From the NCBI GenBank assembly GCA_002478575.1, contig DLOX01000137.1, forward strand, positions 10,117-16,373: DNA of 6,257 nt, given 5' to 3'. Positions 1 through 5,317 of this stretch are shown in pieces (the first letter of the stretch is position 1; every line of letters begins with the position of its first letter). The position numbers and the translations under genes are program-made. The notes below the pieces were generated by a model. It was given only the letters and a program-made list of their open reading frames with translations. It searched no databases and was not told the origin of the DNA. This stretch comes from Sphingomonadales bacterium UBA7473 (GTDB lineage: Bacteria; Pseudomonadota; Alphaproteobacteria; Sphingomonadales; Sphingomonadaceae).

Positions 1-597
1 GGCCCGCTGACCCGGACGCGCCTCTGCGCCTGATCCAGTGAGCATATCGAGCCGGTCCGCGGCAGCCTCAGGCGCGATGGAGACAGGCTTTGGCGCGGGG
101 CGCGCGGCTTTCTCTTCCCATTCAGGAAGCTTGGAGAAGAGCCAGCGCTCATCCTCTTTGGGCCGTTCAATCAGCGGCTCAAGGATCGCAGACCAAGACC
201 AGCGCAGCCGCCCCAGGGCTTGGGCAGAGGCCCAAGCGCCACCTCTTTCGGCCCATTCTTTGGTTCCAACCCGCTCCAAAAGCACCGCCACCGCATCCCG
301 AAGCAAAGCCGCAGCCTGCGCCTCCTCCCCCGGCACGGGCAGCCCACAGACGGAGGCCAAACCCTTGATCGTCGGCACCATGAATTGCGCAGGATGGAGG
401 AAGGCAAAAAGCTCAAGCACATCCAGCCCAGACAATTCCGGATAGCCCAGCCGCTGCGCCACCAAAGGCGCGTTGAGCATGATCATCGGCGTCTCCGCCG
501 CCCGCGAAATCGCCTCCCCTCGGCCCACACCGCGCACACCGCGATCATCGGCAATCCAAATGCCACCATGGCTGGCATGAAGCGCGGGGTAAATCAT
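1..597 (-). CDS. DinG/XPD-like ATP-dependent DNA helicase, N-terminal part (runs off left edge)
   Basis: The minus strand is open from an ATG at 597 through position 1 (199 codons, no stop). The protein begins MIYPALHASHGGIWIADD and continues with the stretches LNAPLVAQRLGYPELSGLD and ELFAFLHPAQFMVPT, ending near GSGAEARPGQRA. I recognise this as the N-terminal region of the DinG/YoaA-like superfamily 2 helicases annotated in sphingomonads, where an EARPGQ-type segment leads into the helicase core. The Walker A, DEAH and iron-sulfur cysteine motifs would lie beyond the window and cannot be checked. The protein would be cytoplasmic and act on DNA in repair or damage tolerance. No Shine-Dalgarno sequence precedes the ATG. 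The frame stays open 14 codons upstream to a TAA but has no ATG, GTG or TTG there, so 597 is the best start. Family call from memory, fairly confident. Confidence 0.78.
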   Translation of the reverse strand, partial: MIYPALHASHGGIWIADDRGVRGVGRGEAISRAAETPMIMLNAPLVAQRLGYPELSGLDVLELFAFLHPAQFMVPTIKGLASVCGLPVPGEEAQAAALLRDAVAVLLERVGTKEWAERGGAWASAQALGRLRWSWSAILEPLIERPKEDERWLFSKLPEWEEKAARPAPKPVSIAPEAAADRLDMLTGSGAEARPGQRA

Positions 598-647
598 GGA
601 ATAGGGAGTAGCACGAAAGGCGAACGGGTCTAGGGGTTTTTAGCAAC

Positions 648-670
648 GCCTGGGCTGCGATCCCTCAGGC
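648..670. repeat. Small inverted repeat in the presumed helicase leader
   Basis: GCCTGGG at 648-654 can pair with CCC at 662-664 and CAGGC at 666-670, with one bulged T and a 7-nt loop. It lies about 50 bases upstream of the helicase ATG, on the side its transcript would come from. No U-tract follows it on the minus strand, so it is not an obvious terminator. It could be a leader structure or chance. Confidence 0.3.
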
Positions 671-688
671 TCCGAGAGAGACGCTGCC

Positions 689-725
689 CCAAAACCCACG
701 CATTTCTGCCGAAGGTAACAGTGAA
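689..725. repeat. Dispersed ~37-bp repeat, copy A
   Basis: This copy shares CCAAAA, TTTCTGCCGAA and ACAGTGAA with the stretch at 941-978, in the same order and same orientation. The last two blocks are separated by exactly four unmatched bases in both copies. The shared blocks sit outside any likely gene. The right end of this copy runs into a perfect hairpin at 718-735. Confidence 0.6.
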
Positions 726-735
726 GTCTCACTGT
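718..735. repeat. Perfect 7-bp hairpin ACAGTGA-AGTC-TCACTGT
   Basis: A perfect 7-bp stem with a four-base loop overlaps the right end of repeat copy A. No T-run follows on either strand, so it is probably not an intrinsic terminator. Copy B has a different small palindrome at the equivalent place (TTCACAGTGAA, 968-978), so both copies keep dyad symmetry around ACAGTGA. Confidence 0.55.
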
Positions 736-765
736 AGGGGGCAGTCCGCTATGTCAGCACAACTG

Positions 766-899
766 TCGTCCCGGACCCCGATCCGGGACCCATGCCTCAC
801 TATCCGCGACGCGCTCGACATACCCAGCTTGTCTCAAACGGTGAGGCATGGACTCCGGGTCGAGGCTCTCCTGAGCTTTGACGAAGGGCCCGGAGTGAC
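766..899. repeat. Imperfect inverted-repeat element, REP/MITE-like
   Basis: The left part at 776-800 pairs with 841-865 at 20 of 25 positions, including an exact 11-base match (CCATGCCTCAC against GTGAGGCATGG). The outer ends are also related: GTCGTCCCGG near 766-775 against CCCGGAGTGAC at 889-899 read on the other strand. A perfect 8-bp stem (GTCCCGGA at 768-775, TCCGGGAC at 782-789) lies inside the left arm. The stretch at 870-888, CCTGAGCTTTGACGAAGGG, resembles a dispersed CTGAGCTTGTCGAAGGG-type motif that I recall from many proteobacterial intergenic regions. No transposase is present, so if mobile it would move in trans. Copy number elsewhere in the genome cannot be seen from here. Confidence 0.6.
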
Positions 900-940
900 A
901 AATATGATTCACATTTCCAACGATGCGCTTTCGGGCGCGT

Positions 941-978
941 CCAAAAAACCCCGGGTTTCTGCCGAACTTCACAGTGAA
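941..978. repeat. Dispersed ~37-bp repeat, copy B
   Basis: This is the second copy of the repeat at 689-725, in direct orientation, with the same ordered blocks CCAAAA, TTTCTGCCGAA and ACAGTGAA. Its differences are two extra A residues near the start, a different CCCGGG-rich segment, and CTTC in place of GGTA between the last two blocks. The two copies bracket the inverted-repeat element at 766-899, leaving about 40 bases on each side. Confidence 0.6.
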
Positions 979-1071
979 AACGGAGGTTATGAAGAGCATG
1001 ACAGAAGGCAACCAAAGGTGCGCGAAGGCGCTTGGCGACGGGGAAGTGGCAAACGAAAGCTCCATTGGAAC

Positions 1072-1100
1072 AATAGAACATAAATAGGTCAAAATGTCAA
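1072..1100 (-). promoter_or_regulatory. Candidate sigma70 promoter pointing left
   Basis: Read on the minus strand, a perfect TTGACA (complement of 1095-1100) is followed after 17 bases by TCTATT (complement of 1072-1077, 4 of 6 matches to TATAAT). A TG one base upstream of the -10 gives an extended -10 arrangement. The surroundings are AT-rich, unlike most of the window. Transcription would start near 1065 and read through repeat copy B and the inverted-repeat element toward the helicase gene. No better promoter was found nearer that gene. Confidence 0.45.
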
Positions 1101-1170
1101 GAAAATGGCAATATAGTCAAAGATAGGGAAGTCCTCTCCGTCAGGCTGATCAGGCCATTATAATCCTCTT

Positions 1171-1210
1171 CTTGGTGCCTTGGTGTCTTGGTGTCTTGGT
1201 GTCTTGGTGC
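1171..1210. repeat. Tandem octamer array, five copies of CTTGGTG(T/C)
   Basis: Five contiguous 8-bp units fill exactly 40 bases: CTTGGTGC, then three CTTGGTGT, then CTTGGTGC, followed by GAG. The 8-bp period does not preserve a reading frame, which fits non-coding DNA. The array also serves as the left arm of a larger inverted repeat. Tandem units this short and pure may vary in number between strains. Confidence 0.85.
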
Positions 1211-1284
1211 GAGTTGAACTGATCCATCACGTCGATCATTCTGAATCAGAATTTTGGCTCGCACCAAGACACAAAGACGCCAAG
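1187..1284. repeat. 27-bp inverted repeat with 44-nt spacer
   Basis: Positions 1187-1213 pair with 1258-1284 at 25 of 27 positions. The inner 15 bp (GTGTCTTGGTGCGAG against CTCGCACCAAGACAC) are perfect. The left arm is the last part of the octamer array, so the right arm carries a diverged, reversed version of it. The spacer holds its own small perfect palindrome, ATTCTGA-A-TCAGAAT at 1238-1252. Transcribed, it would form a long branched hairpin. There is no T-run after it, so it is a repeat element rather than a terminator. Confidence 0.8.
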
Positions 1285-1366
1285 CGAGCTGTCCTGACCA
1301 TCGGAGGTTGATCCCAAACTGGCGTTCCCCGGGGCGACGTGGTGGGAGGCACCTCTTTACACCCCC

Positions 1367-1374
1367 TTAACCAT
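1367..1374 (+). promoter_or_regulatory. TTAACCAT, possible CtrA-type half-site
   Basis: TTAACCAT lies 45 bases upstream of the DUF4402 start codon. It matches the half-site form that I recall for the alphaproteobacterial cell-cycle regulator CtrA. A single 8-mer is weak evidence and could be chance. No clear -35/-10 pair for the gene was found; the nearest -10-like hexamer is TAAACT at 1406-1411. Confidence 0.2.
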
Positions 1375-1419
1375 ATACCCCAACCAACCATTCTTCCTCT
1401 TCGCTTAAACTATCGCCAG

Positions 1420-1977
1420 ATGGGGCTAAGTCCGACCACTTTACTCCGCCTGTTTTTGGCGGTGCTTGCGGGATTCGCGGGGACGTCGGCCTATGCCCAA
1501 ACGACAACCGGCACAGTGCGCGTATCTGTGGCGACCTCAACCACACTTTCCAAAACAGGTGATCTTCACTTTGGCAGCGTCACGCCTTCCGGCACGGCTG
1601 GGACTGTCACCGTTTCCCCAGCTGGCGTCAGAACCTCAAATGGCGGAGTGATCCTCGCCGGCGGATCGCCAACGGCAGCCTCCTTTTCAGGCCAAGGCAG
1701 CCGCAACCAGCAAATCCGCATCACATTCGATGTCTTGGGCGCATCGCTAAACCGCACAATCGGCGGGGCGTCGATGACCGCCAATAACTTCATTGCCCAA
1801 GGCCTGTTGGCAAACGGCTTAGCCCCGCTTGGTTCAAGTGGCACAGGGCAGCGTTTCCGGATTGCTGCAACCAGCGGAGCCTTTTCCTTCACCGTTGGCG
1901 CGCGGTTGAATGTTGCTGCAAATCAAGCGCCGGGTGCTTACGTTGGCACATTCGATGTGACGGTGGATTTTCAGTAG
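1420..1977 (+). CDS. Secreted DUF4402 domain protein
   Basis: The chosen ATG at 1420 gives 185 residues starting with a classic signal peptide: MGLSPTT, a hydrophobic core LLRLFLAVLAGFAG, then SAYA with predicted cleavage after Ala26 before Gln27. A GTG at 1339 in the same frame would add 27 residues that spoil the signal peptide, so it is less likely. The mature ~159 residues fit the DUF4402 pattern: a strand with KTGDLHFGSV, TVTVSPAGVRTSNGGV, a central SMTANNFIA, and the C-terminal ANQAPGAYVGTFDVTVDF ending that typifies the family. These are predicted all-beta exported proteins of unknown function, often near chaperone-usher pilus genes in alphaproteobacteria. No chaperone or usher is present here, so this copy looks solitary. 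No Shine-Dalgarno is visible. Convergent with the next gene, 23 bases apart. Confidence 0.85.
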   Translation: MGLSPTTLLRLFLAVLAGFAGTSAYAQTTTGTVRVSVATSTTLSKTGDLHFGSVTPSGTAGTVTVSPAGVRTSNGGVILAGGSPTAASFSGQGSRNQQIRITFDVLGASLNRTIGGASMTANNFIAQGLLANGLAPLGSSGTGQRFRIAATSGAFSFTVGARLNVAANQAPGAYVGTFDVTVDFQ

Positions 1978-1996
1978 GGGCTAACTCGGCACCCTA
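1975..1996. terminator. Weak hairpin between convergent genes
   Basis: TAGGG at 1975-1979 (including the DUF4402 stop codon) can pair with CCCTA at 1992-1996, with GC/GC pairs inside and a bulge. It occupies the only gap between two convergent genes and could act on both strands. Neither side has a good T-run (GATTT to the right), so this is a weak candidate. Confidence 0.3.
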
Positions 1997-2000
1997 GATT

Positions 2001-2594
2001 TCAAATCCCGCTGCGTTGCTGCGCTTCCAACAAGAGCCGATGCACTTTGGCCACATCCGGAATGGCCTGAAGATCAAAAGTCTCGGTCACCTTGTCACCA
2101 TCGCTGTCTCGGCGGACGCCCGTTACGATTGAGATATTGCCCCATCCACTCTTTTTCTCATGGCAGCTGATTGTGCCTGAGGTTTGAATGGGAATGGACT
2201 TTACCTCCCGCGTCTTGCCGCCGACCAATGTAATGATCCGGCGGTTTGTCACCGCATGGACCGTCGAGCGTGCATCGCGAGCCGCTTTGATCGGTTGCCA
2301 CAGCATCCAACAGCCCGCAGCGATGAAGGGCGTGCCCCAAAGCGGGCCGATCCAGCCCCACCATCTCGCGCTTTCCATGTCAGAACTGAATGTTGACAGA
2401 TAAACCGCCAAGGCAATGCCCGTCCAACCCAAGGAAAAGGCGGTCCAAGGAATGGCGAATATCCAGAGGAAATAGCCACTTCGCATCAGGCGCGGATCAG
2501 GCTGCCCCTGCCAAGATATGGTCTCACCCGCCATCAGTTCACGGCGAAGCTCTGCATCCAGCTGAAGCGCTAGGGGCAATTGCATGTTGGTCAT
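2001..2594 (-). CDS. Two-TM membrane protein with bacterial PH-like domain
   Basis: The protein has 197 residues. An N-terminal cytoplasmic stretch contains ELMAGETISWQGQPDPRLM, an element that commonly precedes the first helix in these proteins. Two hydrophobic helices follow at about residues 41-68 and 80-101. The C-terminal ~90 residues (from ARSTVHAVTNRRIITL through SGWGNISIVTG to FDLQAIPDVAKVHRLLLEA) have the shape of a YdbS-like/bacterial PH domain, with the typical AxTNRRII strand and a closing helix after an IPD turn. The role of such proteins is unknown. The start is supported by AGAGGG (complement of 2602-2607) seven bases upstream of the ATG; an in-frame Met4 is a less likely alternative. 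It is divergent from lysS with an 89-base gap. Domain call by pattern, moderately sure. Confidence 0.75.
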   Translation of the reverse strand: MTNMQLPLALQLDAELRRELMAGETISWQGQPDPRLMRSGYFLWIFAIPWTAFSLGWTGIALAVYLSTFSSDMESARWWGWIGPLWGTPFIAAGCWMLWQPIKAARDARSTVHAVTNRRIITLVGGKTREVKSIPIQTSGTISCHEKKSGWGNISIVTGVRRDSDGDKVTETFDLQAIPDVAKVHRLLLEAQQRSGI

Positions 2595-2640
2595 CGTGGT
2601 GCCCTCTTAGCAAAACACTATCGAGAAACTCTTAATGACA

Positions 2641-2666
2641 CGGGCTTGCCTTGGCCGCACAGCCCG
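2641..2666. promoter_or_regulatory. Hairpin in the lysS leader
   Basis: CGGGCTTGC at 2641-2649 pairs with GCA at 2657-2659 and AGCCCG at 2661-2666, with one bulged C and a seven-base loop. The stem ends 17 bases before the lysS ATG. No T-run follows, so it may be a leader structure affecting lysS translation or transcript stability. No T-box features or known riboswitch motif is visible. Confidence 0.4.
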
Positions 2667-2683
2667 CTTAGCGACGGTGCATT

Positions 2684-4237
2684 ATGACAAATGATCTCCG
2701 CACCGCCGCCCTTTCCTCCAAAGCTTGGCCTTTTGAGGAGGCGCGCAAATTGTTGAAGCGCACGAATGGCGACAAAGCTGTGATCTTTGAATGCGGCTAT
2801 GGCCCTTCGGGACTGCCGCATATTGGCACCTTCAATGAGGTTTTGCGGACGACGATGGTGCGCCATGCGTTTCAGTCTATGTCCGATGCGCCGACGCGGC
2901 TTATTGAATTTTCAGACGATATGGATGGCCTGCGCAAAGTGCCGGACAATGTTCCCAACCAAGCGGTGCTGGCAGAGCATTTGGGCAAGCCGCTCTCTCG
3001 CATTCCCGATCCGTTTGAGAAATATGAGAGTTTCGCCGCGCATAATAATGCGATGCTCCGCGAGTTTTTGGATCGCTTTGGCTTTGACTATGAATTTATC
3101 TCTTCATCCAGCCAATATGAAAGCGGGGCCTTTGATGAGGCGCTGAAAAATGTGCTGCGCCAATATCAGGGCATTATGGACATCATGATCCCGACGCTGC
3201 GGAAGGAACGCGCCGCGACATACTCGCCCGTCCTCCCGATCAGCGAGAAGAGCGGGATTGTGCTTCAAGTCCCCATCGAAGTTGTGGATGCCGAGGCTGG
3301 CCTGATCGCTTTTGACGATGAGGGCGAACGCGTCACGCAGTCGATCCTTGGGGGCAAATCAAAGCTGCAATGGAAAGTCGATTGGGCGATGCGCTGGGTT
3401 GCGCTTGGCGTTGACTATGAAATGTATGGCAAGGATCTGACCGATAGCGGCACTCAATCCGGCAAGATTGCGCAAGTGCTTGGCGGGCGTAAGCCCGAAG
3501 GGCTGATCTATGAGATGTTCCTGGATGAAAAGGGTGAGAAAATCTCCAAGAGCAAGGGCAATGGCCTCTCTCTTGAGGATTGGCTGACCTATGGCACGGA
3601 GGATAGCGTTGCTTTCTACGCCTATCGCGAACCCAAGAGCGCAAAGCAGCTTCATCGCGGGATCATTCCAAACACGGTCGATGAATATTATAAGTTCCGT
3701 GCGAGCTGGCATGAGCAAGCGGTTGACAAGCGGCTCGGCAATCCAGTGCATCATATCCATAATGGCGTGGTGCCGGATTATACGCCGCCAGTGAGCTTTG
3801 GCTTGCTCCTCAATCTCGTCAGCTTGCCGGGCCTTGGTGACAGGCGCATCGTGTGGGATTTCTTGCAGAAATATGCGCCGGGCACGTCTGCCGAAAGCGA
3901 TCCAGAACTGGATATGATGGTGGAGCTTGCGGTCAACTATGCCCGCGACGTGGTGACGCCAACGCTTAGCCGTCGGAAGCCGGAAGGGGTGGAAGGTGCA
4001 GCACTTCAGCGGCTGGATGCTGATCTGGCTGCGCTTCCCGCTGACGCCAGTGCGGAAGATATTCAGAATATCGTCTATGCCATTGGCAAAGACGGCGGGT
4101 TCGAAAATCTCCGCGACTGGTTCAAGGCGCTATATGAAACGCTCTTGGGTTCCAGCACCGGCCCGCGCATGGGGAGCTTCATCGCGCTGTATGGTATTGA
4201 GAATAGTCGCAAGCTGATTGCGGAGGCTTTGGTATGA
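2684..4237 (+). CDS. lysS: Lysine--tRNA ligase, class I (archaeal-type LysRS)
   Basis: This 517-residue protein is a class I aminoacyl-tRNA synthetase that charges tRNA-Lys in the cytoplasm with ATP. The HIGH signature appears as HIGT at residues 46-49 in the context GPSGLPHIGTFNEV. The KMSKS signature appears as KISKS at 286-290, followed by KGNG. The Rossmann catalytic domain spans about residues 15-310. The remaining ~200 residues form the helical C-terminal, anticodon-binding region. Length is normal for the bacterial class I form, which replaces the usual class II LysRS in many alphaproteobacteria and spirochaetes; the gene is also called lysK. The ATG at 2684 has only a weak GACGG upstream but fits the family N-terminus. 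The stop overlaps the next gene's ATG by 4 nt (ATGA), suggesting translational coupling. Confidence 0.95.
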   Translation: MTNDLRTAALSSKAWPFEEARKLLKRTNGDKAVIFECGYGPSGLPHIGTFNEVLRTTMVRHAFQSMSDAPTRLIEFSDDMDGLRKVPDNVPNQAVLAEHLGKPLSRIPDPFEKYESFAAHNNAMLREFLDRFGFDYEFISSSSQYESGAFDEALKNVLRQYQGIMDIMIPTLRKERAATYSPVLPISEKSGIVLQVPIEVVDAEAGLIAFDDEGERVTQSILGGKSKLQWKVDWAMRWVALGVDYEMYGKDLTDSGTQSGKIAQVLGGRKPEGLIYEMFLDEKGEKISKSKGNGLSLEDWLTYGTEDSVAFYAYREPKSAKQLHRGIIPNTVDEYYKFRASWHEQAVDKRLGNPVHHIHNGVVPDYTPPVSFGLLLNLVSLPGLGDRRIVWDFLQKYAPGTSAESDPELDMMVELAVNYARDVVTPTLSRRKPEGVEGAALQRLDADLAALPADASAEDIQNIVYAIGKDGGFENLRDWFKALYETLLGSSTGPRMGSFIALYGIENSRKLIAEALV

Positions 4238-4686
4238 ACGGATATCATCTCGCCCAAATCAATGTCGGTCGCTTCCTTCATCCGCGTGAAGATGCGGCCA
4301 ATGATGGCTTTATGGACGCGATTGATCCAGTGAATGCCATCGCGGACGATACGCCTGGCTTCATCTGGCGCTTGGTCGGTGATGGTAATGATGCCACGGA
4401 TTTGGTGCCTGATGAGGCTGATCCCCAACTCCTGCTCAACATGTCGGTTTGGACAGACCTGACGGCACTTGCGGGCTTTGTTTATCGCCAGCCCGATCAC
4501 CTCGCCATCATGCGCCGCCGCAAGGAGTGGTTTGAGCATATGGAGGTCTTCATGGCGCTGTGGTGGGTGCCCATTGGCCATATCCCCAGCGTCGCCGAAG
4601 GGATGGAGCGGCTGGCGCTGCTCAAAGCCAATGGCCCAACGGCAGAAGCCTTCACTTTCCGGACGCCTTTTGACGCACCGGATTGA
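4234..4686 (+). CDS. DUF3291 domain protein
   Basis: The 150-residue soluble protein matches DUF3291 across its whole length: LAQINVGR at 6-13, DPVNAIAD at 31-38, PGFIWRL at 41-47, NMSVW at 69-73, RRRKEWF at 94-100, WWVPIGHIP at 110-118 and GPTAEAFTF at 134-142. The family is related to the dimeric alpha-beta barrel (ABM/monooxygenase-like) fold. The many conserved aromatic, His and Arg residues suggest a ligand pocket, but no reaction is established. It has no signal peptide or membrane segment. Its ATG overlaps the lysS stop codon, so it is likely translated from the lysS mRNA by coupled re-initiation. Whether it has any role with tRNA charging is unknown. Confidence 0.88.
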   Translation: MNGYHLAQINVGRFLHPREDAANDGFMDAIDPVNAIADDTPGFIWRLVGDGNDATDLVPDEADPQLLLNMSVWTDLTALAGFVYRQPDHLAIMRRRKEWFEHMEVFMALWWVPIGHIPSVAEGMERLALLKANGPTAEAFTFRTPFDAPD

Positions 4687-4690
4687 ACGC

Positions 4691-4731
4691 CTGCCAATCC
4701 TGTTTTGGATGAATGTGCCTAAATCTGGCAG
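4691..4731. repeat. Loose inverted repeat after the DUF3291 gene
   Basis: CTGCCA at 4691-4696 pairs with TGGCAG at 4726-4731. Inside it, ATCC at 4697-4700 can pair with GGAT at 4707-4710 across TGTTTT. It sits just after the lysS-DUF3291 unit and before the ECF promoter-like site, where a terminator is expected. The long loop and missing T-run make it weak. Confidence 0.25.
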
Positions 4732-4736
4732 AGCCT

Positions 4737-4762
4737 GTAACTTGGCAAGGAGTTCCAACGAA
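4737..4762 (+). promoter_or_regulatory. ECF sigma-type promoter, GTAACT-N16-CGAA
   Basis: GTAACT at 4737-4742 is followed by exactly 16 bases and then CGAA at 4759-4762. This is five of six bases of a GTAAC(C)-type -35 box plus a full CGAA -10 box, the form I recall for Caulobacter SigF (GTAACC-N16-CGAA). It lies 29 bases upstream of the start codon of an ECF sigma factor gene, the expected place for self-activation. Transcription would start near 4769. Confidence 0.6.
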
Positions 4763-4791
4763 CCGCGATAGAGCCTTAGGAAATCCGCGCC

Positions 4792-5316
4792 TTGCAGTCA
4801 CAAGATCAGACCCTCGCCCGTTTGATGGCCTTGGCGCAAGATGGCGATGCGGTTGCCTATCGCACTGTTCTTGAGGAAAGTCGCCGCTGGCTGCTCCGCT
4901 ATTTTTCGAGGCGGATTGCGCCATCAGGCATTGATGACCTTGTCCAAGACACGTTGATTTCAATCCACGCCAAGCGGGCGAGCTATGATCCTGCCCGGCC
5001 CTTTCTCCCCTGGCTTGGCGCCATTGCGCGCTATCGTTGGGTGGATCAGCTGCGGCGCGTCTATCGCCAAGACGAAACAGAGCTTGAGGATGTGCACGGC
5101 GTGGAGCCGGAAGATGAAGCCATCATGGCCCGCATCAGCATCGATCGCATGTTGGCGGTTCTCCCCGACGGCCAAGCAGCGGCGATACGATTGGTGAAGA
5201 TTGATGGCCTCTCCATTGCAGAAGCCGCTGCCGCCAGTGGCCAATCCGAAGCCTTGATCAAAGTGAATATCCATCGCGGACTGAAGAAATTGTCCGCTTC
5301 GATTGAAAGTGCGTGA
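4792..5316 (+). CDS. ECF RNA polymerase sigma factor, SigF-like
   Basis: The 174-residue protein has only the two domains of ECF sigma factors. Region 2 spans about residues 15-92 and includes DDLVQDTLISIHAKRASYDP, the core-binding and -10 recognition part, followed by FLPWLGAIARYRWVDQLRR. An acidic linker follows (DETELEDVHGVEPEDE). Region 4 lies at about 113-170, with the -35-binding helix-turn-helix in SIAEAAAASGQSEALIKVNIHRGLKKL. It directs polymerase to a stress regulon. The start is TTG at 4792: it is the first start after a TAG at 4777 and has AGGA at 4778-4781, 10 bases upstream. The next option, Met12, has no ribosome site. The next gene is its likely membrane anti-sigma factor, so activity is probably set by release from the membrane. 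Confidence 0.9.
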   Translation: MQSQDQTLARLMALAQDGDAVAYRTVLEESRRWLLRYFSRRIAPSGIDDLVQDTLISIHAKRASYDPARPFLPWLGAIARYRWVDQLRRVYRQDETELEDVHGVEPEDEAIMARISIDRMLAVLPDGQAAAIRLVKIDGLSIAEAAAASGQSEALIKVNIHRGLKKLSASIESA

Positions 5317-5317
5317 T

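Larger units (their letters stand above)
598..1419. other. Repeat-rich intergenic region without a convincing gene
   Basis: About 820 bases lie between the leftward helicase gene and the rightward DUF4402 gene. The open frames here (for example 754-1092 on the minus strand) run through inverted and dispersed repeats, have no recognisable domain and look accidental. The region holds the separate repeats listed below, an AT-rich patch around 1065-1135 carrying a leftward promoter candidate, and several small hairpins. I saw no tRNA, rRNA or CRISPR structure. The composition suggests a landing zone for small dispersed repeats. Confidence 0.7.

Noticed and set aside
38..633. Plus-strand open frames opposite the helicase gene
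   Set aside because: Ser/Arg/Pro-rich low-complexity translations antisense to a recognisable helicase N-terminus. They are shadows of it.
715..740. Second ECF-type promoter starting with GTAACA at 715
   Set aside because: Sixteen bases downstream the sequence is GGGG, not CGAA, so the -10 half is missing.
754..1092. Minus-strand 112-codon open frame downstream of the leftward promoter candidate
   Set aside because: It runs straight through the inverted-repeat element and repeat copy B, shows no domain, no clear ribosome site and no protein-like composition. It looks like a chance frame in repeat DNA.
1171..1284. Possible CRISPR array
   Set aside because: The units are 8 bp and contiguous with no spacers, and no cas gene is nearby. 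It is a simple tandem repeat.
598..1338. tRNA or other known structured RNA gene in the long gap
   Set aside because: No GGTTCGAATCC-like T-arm, acceptor stem pairing or other familiar RNA motif was found; the pairing seen belongs to inverted repeats.
4075..4758. Long minus-strand open frame (227 codons) over lysS and the DUF3291 gene
   Set aside because: Antisense to two genes with clear family motifs; no recognisable domain or start signal of its own.
5303..5317. TTG start for the anti-sigma gene overlapping the sigma gene
   Set aside because: It would add MKVRD before the family-typical N-terminus; the ATG at 5318, one base after the sigma stop, is the simpler start.
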